The notes beneath the pieces were generated by a model. It was given only the letters and a program-made list of their open reading frames with translations. It was not told the DNA's origin and did no database searches. From positions 248,001 through 312,000 of the forward strand of contig NZ_JACIEW010000002.1 of the NCBI RefSeq assembly GCF_014197055.1: a DNA stretch of 64,000 nucleotides. The letters run 5' to 3'. This DNA is from Devosia subaequoris (GTDB lineage: Bacteria > Pseudomonadota > Alphaproteobacteria > Rhizobiales > Devosiaceae). The stretch's first letter is position 1. Each line of letters begins with the position of its first letter. Positions 1-10,587 of the stretch are shown in pieces. Position numbers and translations under genes: made by a program.

Positions 1-395
1 CCAAGGAATGCCAGCGCCGTAATCTTATGTGCGGTATCGGCCAGCTTTGCCGCCTCCGCATCGCCGCCCTGCGATTTCTTGAACTGGATGCCGCCATAAA
101 TGATCGCTGCCAGCATCACGGCCACAAGCACCATCTTGATCCAGAACCAGACCGAGGCGCCGCCCAGCCCGCCATACTTCATGAACAGGATCAACGGCCC
201 GGTGATGAGCAGCGCAACCATGGCCACCTTGCCCACCTGCGAGAGCGTATTCATCACCCCGTAATAGCCCGCGCGCTGATCCGGCGTGGCCGAAGCCAGG
301 CGCGCACCAATCACCGGCCCCACGACCGAGTTCGAACCACCCGCGATGAACGCGATGATATGTAGCCAGATAAGAAGATTGACGATGACTTCCAT
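1..395 (-). CDS. Integral membrane protein, partial (runs off the left edge)
   Basis: An open frame reads leftward from an ATG at 395 to the window edge with no stop, so the C-terminus is missing. The start is backed by a GGGGGAG ribosome site a few bases upstream. The visible 131 residues begin MEVIVNLLIWLHIIAFIAG and contain three hydrophobic segments, near residues 4-24, 52-72 and 84-104. This fits a small multi-pass inner-membrane protein of the kind that carries a conserved His in its first helix. I do not recognise a specific family or function. The cupin gene starts divergently about 135 bases away. Confidence 0.7.
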   Translation of the reverse strand, partial: MEVIVNLLIWLHIIAFIAGGSNSVVGPVIGARLASATPDQRAGYYGVMNTLSQVGKVAMVALLITGPLILFMKYGGLGGASVWFWIKMVLVAVMLAAIIYGGIQFKKSQGGDAEAAKLADTAHKITALAFL

Positions 396-531
396 AGCTC
401 TCCCCCACTAATCTATGAAAGTCTAGCACGTTACCTCGATAGCCCAAGAGCCTTTGCTAGATTTCGTAGTGTTCCGCACAACAGTGGTAACGGTGCCCAA
501 TTGGCTAGGGCTGATTATGGGAGGATCTGCC

Positions 532-1011
532 ATGAATGCGTCAGAGGAATCGCTTGCGCCTTTCGCCCGGCAGTCCGGTGAAGGCGAAGCATGGTGGTGG
601 CTGGGGTCGTTGGCGATCATAAAGGCTGCACGCAAGGAAACCGGCGGCCGCTTTACCCTGGTGGAGGTCACGGAGAATGAAGGAGAAACACCCCTTCACG
701 TGCACCACCGCGAGGACGAGACCTTCTTCGTGCTGGAGGGGGAGATCGAATTCGAGGTGGACGGCAAGCCCATCAAGGCGGGGCCAGGCATGACAATATT
801 TGGACCGCGCGGCATTCCACATAGCTATAGGGTACGAAAGGGCCCGGCGCGCATGCTCTTTCTGCTTACCCCGGGCGGGTTCGAGGATCTGATCCGCGCC
901 AGCAGCGTGCCTGCCAAAGCTCTTAGAATACCGACCGAGCAAGACGCCATCGCTGACTTTGAGGCGCTTCCAGCCATTGCCCTGCGCTATGGATGCGAAA
1001 TGCTCGGCTAG
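532..1011 (+). CDS. Cupin-domain protein
   Basis: This encodes a 159-residue single-domain cupin. The first cupin motif is visible as G-E-T-P-L-H-V-H-H-R-E-D-E followed by VLEGE, giving the metal-binding His, His and Glu. The second motif follows as PRGIPHSY, supplying the last His. The fold resembles quercetin dioxygenase-like cupins, but the substrate cannot be read from the sequence. The ATG at 532 was chosen because GGGAGG lies seven bases upstream; in-frame starts at 454 and 517 are possible but lack such a site. It is transcribed alone, convergent with the PhzF cluster. Cytoplasmic, as no signal peptide is seen. Confidence 0.75.
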   Translation: MNASEESLAPFARQSGEGEAWWWLGSLAIIKAARKETGGRFTLVEVTENEGETPLHVHHREDETFFVLEGEIEFEVDGKPIKAGPGMTIFGPRGIPHSYRVRKGPARMLFLLTPGGFEDLIRASSVPAKALRIPTEQDAIADFEALPAIALRYGCEMLG

Positions 1012-1042
1012 GCAGAAGGGCCCGGCACAAAAGCCCTGCTTG

Positions 1043-1921
1043 TCAGAAGTCCAATTCTCCCTCACCGACCACAACCGCCTCCCCTCCAATGGCGCCGTGA
1101 ACCAATGCGTCATTCTCCTTGCGCAATTGCAGGGTGATGCGGCAGGGGCGCCCCATTTCATGGCCCTGACGCAGGATATACTCGGTCTGGCCTGTCCCCA
1201 TCGCCTGCTCCGCCAGCAGCCCAATCAACGCGGCAGCCGCCGACCCCGTGCCAGGATCTTCTCCAAGACCCATCCCGAACATGCGTGCCGCGATGTCGTT
1301 CTCTTTTTCCTCTGGGGTCAGAGTAAAAACATAGGCCGAGTGATGATCATGATGGAACACCTCATTCCACGCCGTGCGATTGAGCGCGATGCGCTTGAGC
1401 ACGGTCGCATTGCGGACCGGCACCAGGTGGAAAGTCACACCCGCCGAAAATACTGCAGGCCTGAAGACGTCACAGCCGATCTCTTCCACCTCGATACCGA
1501 GCGCTTGGGCTATTGCGAGTTTCTCAGGCAACTCCGCGATCCGTTCTGGAAGACGCGGCAAGGTGAAGCGCGCTTCACCCGTTCGCCGGTCGATACGATC
1601 GAACAATGCGGTGACCAGCCCGACCTTTTCTTCCATGCGTATTGCTGAGGCGCGGCTGTTCAATCCCAGGGTGACGGCCGCGCCGACGGTCGGATGCCCC
1701 GCAAACGGTAACTCCTGGTAGGGCGTGAAGATGCGCAGGCAGGCCGAGTTGCGTTCATTCTGCGGCTTACAGATGAAAACCGTCTCGCTGAGATTGAATT
1801 CGCGGGCAATAGCCTGCATCTCGTTGTCCATCAGGCCGTCGGCCTTGGGCACGACCGCCAGCGCGTTGCCCTTGAGAGGTGTCCGAGTGAACACGTCGAG
1901 GATGAGATAGGGCAGATTCAA
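1043..1921 (-). CDS. PhzF-family isomerase/epimerase
   Basis: This 292-residue protein belongs to the PhzF/DapF-fold family, which includes the phenazine isomerase and many uncharacterised relatives. Visible family marks are KGNALAVV near residues 17-24, the catalytic-type Glu in FNLSETVF (about residue 46), FAGHPTVG near 74-80 and GEDPGTGSAAAAL in the second half. There are no phenazine genes nearby, so a role in phenazine synthesis is unlikely and the substrate is unknown. Its start overlaps the stop of the UPF0303 gene by four bases, so the two are translationally coupled in one transcript with the GFA gene. Confidence 0.85.
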   Translation of the reverse strand: MNLPYLILDVFTRTPLKGNALAVVPKADGLMDNEMQAIAREFNLSETVFICKPQNERNSACLRIFTPYQELPFAGHPTVGAAVTLGLNSRASAIRMEEKVGLVTALFDRIDRRTGEARFTLPRLPERIAELPEKLAIAQALGIEVEEIGCDVFRPAVFSAGVTFHLVPVRNATVLKRIALNRTAWNEVFHHDHHSAYVFTLTPEEKENDIAARMFGMGLGEDPGTGSAAAALIGLLAEQAMGTGQTEYILRQGHEMGRPCRITLQLRKENDALVHGAIGGEAVVVGEGELDF

Positions 1922-2409
1922 CTGGTGATCTCCGGCAGGGCATAGTCCGACCTCGATTTGCCGAGGTGGTCACACAAGGCGTCCACCGCGACACCGTGGT
2001 CGTCGCGCCCGGGCAAACCGGAAATGGTCAGCGCGCCGACAATGCCAGCACCGGTGACACGAATGGGAAATCCACCCCCGGCAATAACGAAATCAGCGGG
2101 GTCGGCCCCCGACTGCGGCGAAAACGGCGCCTCGCCTCGCTCTAGCACCAGACGATAGCTGGCACGCTGAAAGCGACGCACGGAGTTGATCTTGCGGCGC
2201 ACCCATTCGGCATTGTCTGCACTGGTGCCCGGTGTGGCGGAGAAGAACAACTGCCGGTCCCAGGTCCGCAGATCCACCACGAGCGAAAGTCCATCCTGTA
2301 GGGCCCGAGACCGAATGGCTGAACCAATCTCGAACGCTATGGCTTCATCGAAGCTGGGCAGCATCAGCTCATTTTCCTGGCGCTGCACGCGCCCGATATC
2401 GTCATTCAT
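1918..2409 (-). CDS. UPF0303 / heme-degrading-domain (GlcG/HbpS-like) protein
   Basis: The 163-residue product matches the UPF0303 group, which is often annotated as a heme-degrading domain protein of the GlcG/HbpS fold. Characteristic pieces are the LVVDLRTWDRQLFFSATPG block, the WVRRKINSVRRF helix and a Gly-rich GGGFPIRVTG segment. The name is inherited from the fold and no heme enzyme activity can be claimed from sequence. It lies three bases after the GFA gene and overlaps PhzF by four bases, so the three form one operon. No signal peptide is seen. Confidence 0.8.
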   Translation of the reverse strand: MNDDIGRVQRQENELMLPSFDEAIAFEIGSAIRSRALQDGLSLVVDLRTWDRQLFFSATPGTSADNAEWVRRKINSVRRFQRASYRLVLERGEAPFSPQSGADPADFVIAGGGFPIRVTGAGIVGALTISGLPGRDDHGVAVDALCDHLGKSRSDYALPEITS

Positions 2410-2412
2410 GTC

Positions 2413-2877
2413 TTATTCCTGGTGTGACCGGGCCCAGGCGTCGAACAGAGGCGTGCGATCCGTGGCGCCCTTGGCAAAACTGACATGCGAGGAATCAAGC
2501 TGCACCCAGGCGGCCTTGCTATCGGTCCAGATATCTCCGACCGGCGCAGCCCAGTCCATGTTGTCGAGCGATCCTGCCCGCGCGACCTTGAAACTTCCGG
2601 CCGGCGGCACGTTCCAAAGCCAGGTGTGGCAATTGGCACAGAAATGCATAGCGATGACATTGCCGCTGTCGGCCTTGCGGTCATAACTTTCCGTCTCGCC
2701 GGCCAACACCTCAAAATCGTCGTCCTTGACGATCATCGACATCGACCAGGCCGCCCCCGAATAGCGCTGGCAGTCCTTGCAATGACAATTATAGACCGAA
2801 AGCGGGGATGCATTGAGCCGATAACGCACCGCTCCACAGGAACACCCTCCCTCGACCGGAAAATCTGGCAACGCCAT
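2413..2877 (-). CDS. GFA (CENP-V/GFA domain) family protein
   Basis: The protein of 154 residues has the zinc-binding cysteine layout of the glutathione-dependent formaldehyde-activating family: GGCSCGAVRY near the N-terminus, CHCKDCQRYSG around residue 35 and CANCHTW around residue 75. Most bacterial members have no proven substrate, and formaldehyde activation should not be assumed. The ATG at 2877 is preferred over the in-frame ATG at 2892 because the latter contains the GGGGAGG ribosome site that serves the downstream start. It is the first gene of the GFA-UPF0303-PhzF cluster. Confidence 0.85.
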   Translation of the reverse strand: MALPDFPVEGGCSCGAVRYRLNASPLSVYNCHCKDCQRYSGAAWSMSMIVKDDDFEVLAGETESYDRKADSGNVIAMHFCANCHTWLWNVPPAGSFKVARAGSLDNMDWAAPVGDIWTDSKAAWVQLDSSHVSFAKGATDRTPLFDAWARSHQE

Positions 2878-2992
2878 TATTCGCCTCCCCACTATGGTGC
2901 GATGGTTCTAAAGCGTTCCCTGCAAAACTGGCAATGGCCTAAGGTTCGGCAGTGCGACAAACAATGACCTTCGGGTCTTGATCCGAAACCGC

Positions 2993-4762
2993 TTACTCGG
3001 CTGCCGGCGCCTTGATGCCGTGCTGGGCGTCGTTGATCCGCTTCTGCTGGTCGAGCCAGGCAACCGCATCGCTGGTTTTGAGCAGTTCCAGATCTTCAGC
3101 GTCGGTTTCGGAGACCGGTGTCATCGACAGGTCCGTATAGGCCTTGCGATTGGGGTCGCGCTCGACCTTCAATTGCTTGAGGCCAAAGCGGAAGTAGAGC
3201 CAGGCCCAGCGACTAAGCTTCCAGCCCAGTTCAAGATAATATTTCGGGTAGAACAGGATCGCGGGTTCGATCTTCATGCCATGTCGCCGGTTCAGCCGGG
3301 ACTTTTTGCGGATCCAGCCAACTTCAAGCGGATGCACTCCCTCGATCTTGAGCGCGCCCATAAACCAGGTGCACAGCAGCAATACCTGCGCGGTGGACAC
3401 ACCCGAAGCTGCGGCCCGCCGCATGATGGTCTCGACATGGTCAAGCGAGTAGTAGCGGCTCCAGGCGTCGGCATAGACCTTCTCGAACTCCGCCTTGCTC
3501 ATATTGGGATGGCCGGTGGTGCAGTGATTCAGGTCGTATTTGTTGAGATCGGGGTCCATCTCCACCCCGGCGCGATGCAATTTCTGGTGGTCCTCCGACC
3601 CTGGCAGCGGCGTAAGAAAGAAGAACTCGAGGATATCAACCGGCAACTCGCGCTTGACCACGTCGATATCGTGCATGATCCGCTCGGGGGTATCGGTAGG
3701 AAAGCCCAGAATATAGCCGGCATAGGTAATGACGCGCCATTGCTTCCAGGCCTGTAGCATCACCCGGTACTCAGTGATCTTGTTCTGCCGCTTCTTGGCG
3801 TCCTTGAGATTGGCCGGGTTGACGTTCTCCAGCCCGATAAACACCCGCGTGACCCCGGCGCGTGAACATTTCTCGATGAACCTGGGGATCCGGTGGCAAA
3901 GTGTGTCGACCTGGATAATGAAATTGAAATTCAGGCCCTCGACCTCGCGCATGTGAATGAGGCGATCCAGGATCGCCTCCCAGTCCTTGTTGCGCGCGAA
4001 ATTGTCGTCGGTGATGAAATAGCGATGCACACCCTGACTCATATTGAGCCGGATGATCTTCTCGATATCGTCAGGCGAGCGCCGACGAGACTTGCGCCCC
4101 TGCACATTGATGATGGTGCAGAACGAGCACTGGTAGGGACACCCCCTGCCCGCATCGAAACTGGTGAGATTGTAGGCGGTGCGCGACACATGCTCGGCCG
4201 GCATGAAGGGCACGGGCGTATCCTCGATTCCCGGCAAATCGTGCATGAAATTGTAGAGCGGCTGCAGCGTTCCGGCGATGGCATCGGCCAGCACCGCATC
4301 GGTCCTGCCCTCCATTTCCCCGGCAAACAGGGAAATGCCCATCTTCTGCGCCGTTTTGAAGTCGGCATCCTCGCCATTGAGCATCGAGATGACGCCCGAG
4401 ACATGAAATCCGCCGATTGCCACCTGCACACCGGCGGCTCTCAGCGGCCGGGCGATATCGAGCGCCCTGGGAAACTGGTTGGACTGCACCCCGATCAACA
4501 TGACCAGCGCCGCATCCGCCCCCTGGCAGTCGGCAATTATCGTCTTTAGGTGGATTTCTTTGTTGGTCTCGTCGATGGTCTCGACATCGACGTTCCAGTC
4601 GGCTCCCAACGCCTTGCGGTCGATCACATCGCGCACCAACCCGTGCACTGAGGCGAGCGAATTTGACGGGATAGGCGAGAGTTTCCACTGAATGACATAG
4701 CCGTCATCATCATAGTGAGACGGCTTGATCAGATAGAGTACGAAACGCTTGCTCAAAGTCAC
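2993..4762 (-). CDS. B12-binding-domain radical SAM protein
   Basis: The product is about 589 residues. The N-terminal part (roughly 1-170) looks like a cobalamin-binding Rossmann domain, with AALVMLIGVQSNQF and a VAIGGFHVSG turn. The radical SAM motif follows as GCPYQCSFC, with Cys at about 208, 212 and 215, then the usual ITDDNFARNK and IGLENVNP segments. Such proteins catalyse radical methylations, rearrangements or ring closures; the substrate here is unknown. The C-terminal 150 residues are basic and aromatic. The GTG at 4762 was chosen because GGGGGA lies just upstream; an ATG at 4798 would add 12 residues. It stands alone, with the XRE gene upstream on the same strand. Confidence 0.8.
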   Translation of the reverse strand: MTLSKRFVLYLIKPSHYDDDGYVIQWKLSPIPSNSLASVHGLVRDVIDRKALGADWNVDVETIDETNKEIHLKTIIADCQGADAALVMLIGVQSNQFPRALDIARPLRAAGVQVAIGGFHVSGVISMLNGEDADFKTAQKMGISLFAGEMEGRTDAVLADAIAGTLQPLYNFMHDLPGIEDTPVPFMPAEHVSRTAYNLTSFDAGRGCPYQCSFCTIINVQGRKSRRRSPDDIEKIIRLNMSQGVHRYFITDDNFARNKDWEAILDRLIHMREVEGLNFNFIIQVDTLCHRIPRFIEKCSRAGVTRVFIGLENVNPANLKDAKKRQNKITEYRVMLQAWKQWRVITYAGYILGFPTDTPERIMHDIDVVKRELPVDILEFFFLTPLPGSEDHQKLHRAGVEMDPDLNKYDLNHCTTGHPNMSKAEFEKVYADAWSRYYSLDHVETIMRRAAASGVSTAQVLLLCTWFMGALKIEGVHPLEVGWIRKKSRLNRRHGMKIEPAILFYPKYYLELGWKLSRWAWLYFRFGLKQLKVERDPNRKAYTDLSMTPVSETDAEDLELLKTSDAVAWLDQQKRINDAQHGIKAPAAE

Positions 4763-4857
4763 AATAGTCCCCCCGTTGGGTAGCCAGAAGACTGACAACG
4801 CTGCTGGCTAGCCTAACAGAATGAAATCGAGACGAAAGGCCTCTTCGCCGCCCCCCT

Positions 4858-5706
4858 TTAGCGCACCTGACGCGCCAGATCGGCCACCCAGGCGGCCGCT
4901 TCATGTCCGTGCACACTCGCAGCGCGCACAAGATCATCGAAATGCCGGGCCATCATGCGGATATAGGTCGGCGCGGTGAAGGCGAGATAGCGCTGCCCTA
5001 CATAAATAGCCACGCGCTGCTGGCCGTACACTGAAAACGGCACCGAATAGAGCTCTCGGGCGTCGAAGGCGTATAGTCGCGCCGAGGGATAGAATTCCTC
5101 AAGCGACCCAGCCATGGCCTCCAACTGCCGCTTGCGAATCTTGGCGGACAGGCCCCGCCATTGCCACTCGCCAGCGGCGAAACTCTCAAGCGTCTGAACT
5201 GGTACAGCGATCTCCATATCCGTCTCCAGCCGGCGCAAAAGCGCCAGTTGGGCCTCCGAATCGCTGATTGCCTGCTGAGGCGTGCGGCGCACCGCGGCCT
5301 GATACTCGAAGACATGAACTTCATCGGTCTTGAAGATATCCGGCAGTCCAGCCGGTACATGCCGAATTTTTGCGCCCAGCACCTCGGAAGTCCACTTGAG
5401 CACCTGTTCGTCAACCGGATGACGAGCCGCCTCGGTGACCTGCACAGCCTGGTCCAGAATTTCGCTGGCCGCGCCGCGGTGATTGGACAGGCCCAGCAAC
5501 CAGTCGGAAGAGACCTGCAAGGCCGCAGCGATTTCTGCCAGCGCCTGGCCGCTGGGCAGGCGGGGTTCTTCAACCGCAAGCAGCTGCGACACCGTGGACC
5601 TATCCAGCCCCGCGGCGTTGGCGAGACGCGTTTGGGTCCATCCCGCCCGCTCGACAGCATCCAGCAGGCGCGTTCTGAAAATGGCGGCGCGGTCTCTCTT
5701 GTCCAT
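4858..5706 (-). CDS. XRE-family transcriptional regulator
   Basis: A 282-residue DNA-binding protein. Residues 9-66 form a Cro/C1-type helix-turn-helix, with GWTQTRLANAAGLDRSTVSQ as the recognition unit and SSDWLLGLS closing the domain. The long C-terminal region (70-282) has no motif I recognise and may sense a ligand or mediate oligomerisation. No phage genes surround it, so it is not an obvious prophage repressor. It is divergent from the DUF2061 gene, and the 155-base gap between them probably holds both promoters. Confidence 0.8.
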   Translation of the reverse strand: MDKRDRAAIFRTRLLDAVERAGWTQTRLANAAGLDRSTVSQLLAVEEPRLPSGQALAEIAAALQVSSDWLLGLSNHRGAASEILDQAVQVTEAARHPVDEQVLKWTSEVLGAKIRHVPAGLPDIFKTDEVHVFEYQAAVRRTPQQAISDSEAQLALLRRLETDMEIAVPVQTLESFAAGEWQWRGLSAKIRKRQLEAMAGSLEEFYPSARLYAFDARELYSVPFSVYGQQRVAIYVGQRYLAFTAPTYIRMMARHFDDLVRAASVHGHEAAAWVADLARQVR

Positions 5707-5861
5707 GTGAGGTCATCTTCCACAACTCGTGACGATAATCAACAAAAGACGGAATTTTGCCGTCATTGTCGACACTCGTCACCAATCCCTCATTGCGTGT
5801 CGCCCGCATCCCTGCGATCAGCGCGGCACCCACAAACCATTCTGATTACAGGAGCAATAAG

Positions 5862-6068
5862 TTGGAGACCCCGGTCCGTTCAGTCGTCAAAGCCATTACC
5901 TGGCAGGTGCTCGGGCTATTCACCATGACCACCCTGGCGTGGTTCGCCACCGGCGACCTCGTTGCGTCAGGCAGCCTGGCGCTCTCCGCCGCATTCACCG
6001 GCCTGATCTGCTTCTTTTTCCACGAACGTATCTGGGCCCGAATTCGCTGGGGCCGCATTGGGCAATAG
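5862..6068 (+). CDS. DUF2061 small membrane protein
   Basis: This 68-residue protein begins METPVRSVVKAITWQVLG and has two hydrophobic segments (about 14-30 and 37-53) followed by a basic tail with HERIWARIRWGRIG. That pattern fits the DUF2061 family of small inner-membrane proteins of unknown function. The TTG at 5862 was chosen because AGGAG lies seven bases upstream and homologous proteins start at this point; the frame is open further back to 5757 but without a ribosome site. A bidirectional terminator follows directly. Confidence 0.75.
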   Translation: METPVRSVVKAITWQVLGLFTMTTLAWFATGDLVASGSLALSAAFTGLICFFFHERIWARIRWGRIGQ

Positions 6069-6099
6069 AAAAAAGGCGGGCCCGAAGACCCGCCTTTTC
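6069..6099. terminator. Bidirectional Rho-independent terminator
   Basis: AAAAGGCGGG (6071-6080) pairs perfectly with CCCGCCTTTT (6089-6098) around an eight-base loop. It lies between the convergent DUF2061 and ilvC genes, with A and T runs serving both strands. Confidence 0.85.
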
Positions 6100-6121
6100 A
6101 GAACGTAACGACTGAATCGAA

Positions 6122-7823
<1,702 letters not shown>

Positions 7824-7890
7824 GGGACCGTACCTCTTTTTGCGCACGTCTCGAGCCGCCGAACGCTTCGGCGGCTTTTCGTTCGTGAGG

Positions 7891-7906
7891 CGTACCGTAC
7901 GGTACG
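7891..7906. promoter_or_regulatory. Palindromic operator candidate upstream of the TetR gene
   Basis: CGTACCGTACGGTACG is a perfect 16-base palindrome. It lies in the promoter region of the TetR-type regulator, and the core GTACCGTACGGTAC is the size expected of a TetR dimer site. A related word, GGACCGTACC, occurs near the GTG start. Confidence 0.5.
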
Positions 7907-7964
7907 GTTCGATGCAAGCGATTTTTGCGGATTGATCAGAGTGCGATCGCCGCCGGAGGCGGGC

Positions 7965-9158
7965 CTAGCTGGCAACAGTCAGATATTTCGTGTTCTGAGG
8001 CGGAAAACCAGATCGATGCTCGCTGTTCCAGGATCGATTCTGCCCGGCCCTGCACACGTTGCGCCCACTGGCCTTGGCGCGATAAAGCGCCTGATCCGCG
8101 CAGTCGAGCAAGGCATCGGCCGTCTGCCCAGCATAGTCGACATGCGAGACACCAAGGCTGGCCGTCACGGCAATGCGATGATTGCCGTACCGCACCACGC
8201 AATCCTGCACGGCCTGCCGGGCTGCCTCGGCAACGGTACCAGTGCAGGCGGCGTCGACAGCGTTGAGCACCAATGCGAATTCTTCACCCCCGATACGGGC
8301 AACTTCACCGCGCGTGCCAACGGCCTGTAACAATGCCTGCGACACAACCTTGAGCACCGTATCCCCCACTGCATGGCCATAGTTGTCATTGATTGACTTG
8401 AAGAAGTCGATATCCACCACCGCCAGACCGACATCATCGCGCCCGAGCTTGTCGGCCAGCAGAGCATCGAACGCACGGCGGTTCAGCAACCCGGTCAGGG
8501 GGTCACGCCGGGCCGCTTCACGCAGGGCATTGGCTGAAATCTCCGAGGCCAGAGAGAGAACGAACAGACTTCCGGCAATCACGTGGATCAGCGCCACCAA
8601 CAGGTGAATTTCCAGAAGCACGTCGTAGGGAATGTAGGACTGGATCTGATCGCCTACGAACAGCCCCTGCCCCGCCCGGGCAGCAAACGACGCAGCCATG
8701 AGCGTATAGACGATCACGAGGCCGGCACGGGAGAACAGCCTGTCAGCGTAGTCGCGCCAGAACTGCCAGCCCACCGCAACTGCCAGCCCAGTAAGCACGA
8801 CATTGGTCAGCCCGAATGTAGCCGCCGGATTGTTGATCAAATTTGCCGCGACAACCAGCAGCAAGGGTAAGGCGAATAATTCCAGCCTTATGGACCGATC
8901 CGCAAAGCTGCGCGCTGCAGCGTGACGCAGTACAAAACCCAACACCAGCAGGGCATCAGGAACGACAGCCAGATGTACCGGCAGGTCCGGCCAAACCAGA
9001 TAGGCAAGCAGGGCCGCCGCCAACACCAGATTGGCGCCGATCCAGTACAGCCAGTAGCGGTCTATTTGATTGCGCGCGAATACCGACACATATGCCAGTG
9101 AAGAAATAACCAGCACCAATATGTTGGCGACAAAAAGTGTCGATACATCCAGACCCAT
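7965..9158 (-). CDS. Membrane-bound GGDEF-domain protein (probable diguanylate cyclase)
   Basis: The 397-residue protein has about seven hydrophobic segments in residues 5-215, forming a membrane sensor region I cannot assign to a named family. A GGDEF domain follows from about residue 218, starting RRDPLTGLLNRRAFD. The active site reads ARIGGEEF, a functional GGDEF variant, so it should make cyclic di-GMP from GTP. The RxxD product-inhibition site normally just upstream is not visible. The last 30 residues are an unstructured tail. GGAGGACC lies six bases before the ATG. It is divergent from a small membrane-protein gene. Confidence 0.9.
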   Translation of the reverse strand: MGLDVSTLFVANILVLVISSLAYVSVFARNQIDRYWLYWIGANLVLAAALLAYLVWPDLPVHLAVVPDALLVLGFVLRHAAARSFADRSIRLELFALPLLLVVAANLINNPAATFGLTNVVLTGLAVAVGWQFWRDYADRLFSRAGLVIVYTLMAASFAARAGQGLFVGDQIQSYIPYDVLLEIHLLVALIHVIAGSLFVLSLASEISANALREAARRDPLTGLLNRRAFDALLADKLGRDDVGLAVVDIDFFKSINDNYGHAVGDTVLKVVSQALLQAVGTRGEVARIGGEEFALVLNAVDAACTGTVAEAARQAVQDCVVRYGNHRIAVTASLGVSHVDYAGQTADALLDCADQALYRAKASGRNVCRAGQNRSWNSEHRSGFPPQNTKYLTVAS

Positions 9159-9346
9159 GCCGGTCCTCCGATTGCGGCAAGCCCCAATCTGATCCAGAAA
9201 ACTTCTATATTGAGTTACGCCAACGGGTTAACGGAAATCCACCCAGTGGGCTCGAGCATCGACTTCAGTCGTGCGCTTCACTCAATGCCACAATCTCGGC
9301 GTGTCAGGCGCTTAATTATGCCGGCCCAACTTGAGACGAGACGCAC

Positions 9347-9535
9347 TTGCCCCACGATTATCCGACCCTGGTCATCCTCGGCATCGGAGCCGCGATACTG
9401 CTCTGGCTGATCTTTTCGGTGATGAAGAAACTGTTCGGTCTGGCGCTGATCGCCGCGCTGGTGTTTGGCGGTTACATGCTCTGGACCAATCCGGACCTCC
9501 AGCAGCGAGCCCTCGATCTCATCGGCATCGGCTAG
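9347..9535 (+). CDS. Small membrane protein, unknown
   Basis: A 62-residue open frame from a TTG has two hydrophobic segments, around residues 8-25 and 29-45, separated by VMKKLFG. The ribosome site is weak. The composition and the positive charges between the helices look like a real small inner-membrane protein, and no real gene lies opposite. No family recognised. Confidence 0.45.
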   Translation: MPHDYPTLVILGIGAAILLWLIFSVMKKLFGLALIAALVFGGYMLWTNPDLQQRALDLIGIG

Positions 9536-9550
9536 CCATAGCCCAAGCCT

Positions 9551-10435
9551 CTACCCCAAATAGCGCTCGAAAAATCTTAGAACTGCTGCACGCATGCTCG
9601 GCGTCTCCTCGTGCCCGACCCCTGGCTCGCTGATGAATTCGAGCTTGTCCGGGGCGGACGCATAGGAGGGGCGTAATTCGTCCATGGCGCGTGCCACTGC
9701 TTGCGGCGGGCTGAGGTGATCGGCCTCGCCAACGCAGACGAGTTGCGGGCGCGGCGCAATCAATGCGGCGATCGATCCGCCATCGGCTTCCTTGAGCAGT
9801 CCTGGCACGGTCAGATAGATGCCGTGTCCATCATGGGCGCCCAATTCGACCATGGTGCGGAAATCGGCAAAGCAGCACAGATGCGCCACCGCGGCAATGC
9901 GCTTGTCCAGCGCTGCCAGCCAATAGCTCAACACGCACCCCATGGAGAGGCCAAACGCCCCGATGCGCGAGGCATCCACATCGTCGCGGCCCGAGAGATA
10001 GGTCAGCGCCGCGGCATGATCGGACAGCATTTCGCCGAACAAGGATTGGCCATACCAAAGCAGTGCCTTGGCGGCAGCGCTCTCCGTGACATCTGCCCGC
10101 TCGCCGAAGACCGGCATGTCGATGCACAGCGTCACGTAGCCGGCGCGGGCAAAGACCGGGCCCAAGGGGCTGATCAGATATTCGCGCCCATCAAGCAGCT
10201 CGCGGGCGCCAACGTCATAACGGCCACCATGGGAATGTCCGTAAAGAATGGCCGGCAACGGCGCGGCTATCTCGGCGGGACGCGTCAGGATACCCCGCAC
10301 TTCTGCATCACCGATGCGAAACTGCAAATGCTCGACGACATAGTCGCCTATTGGCTCAACGCGCTTGTCCAGACGCGTGATACCGCGATCTTCAAACCCG
10401 AGAAGTTCACGAAAACGGTGTGCAGTGATGGACAT
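9551..10435 (-). CDS. Alpha/beta hydrolase (dienelactone hydrolase/acetyl-esterase type)
   Basis: The 294-residue protein shows the alpha/beta hydrolase triad: the nucleophile Ser in GAFGLSMG (about residue 164), the acid Asp in VGEADHLSPPQ and the His in GVGHEETPS near the C-terminus. The oxyanion region is YGHSHGG. The layout resembles dienelactone hydrolase-like or acyl-esterase proteins acting in the cytoplasm, as no signal peptide is present. The substrate cannot be stated. GCGGGAA precedes the ATG. It is divergent from the old-yellow-enzyme gene. Confidence 0.85.
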   Translation of the reverse strand: MSITAHRFRELLGFEDRGITRLDKRVEPIGDYVVEHLQFRIGDAEVRGILTRPAEIAAPLPAILYGHSHGGRYDVGARELLDGREYLISPLGPVFARAGYVTLCIDMPVFGERADVTESAAAKALLWYGQSLFGEMLSDHAAALTYLSGRDDVDASRIGAFGLSMGCVLSYWLAALDKRIAAVAHLCCFADFRTMVELGAHDGHGIYLTVPGLLKEADGGSIAALIAPRPQLVCVGEADHLSPPQAVARAMDELRPSYASAPDKLEFISEPGVGHEETPSMRAAVLRFFERYLG

Positions 10436-10587
10436 GGCGATTCCCGCTTCGGCGCTTAGGAAAGGAGCTATTCATAAAAAACATGTCATTCGCAACACAG
10501 CTTTCAATCATCGGCACTTGCCGATGAAGAGAGGAAGGCCCATGTATCTAACTCTTTCCAGCCTCCAGCCGGCCAAGGACTTTGCTA

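Noticed and set aside
1043..1921. PhzF as part of a phenazine pathway
   Set aside because: No other phenazine gene is present, and most PhzF homologues act elsewhere.
4858..5706. The XRE gene as a prophage repressor
   Set aside because: No phage gene, integrase or attachment repeat is seen nearby.
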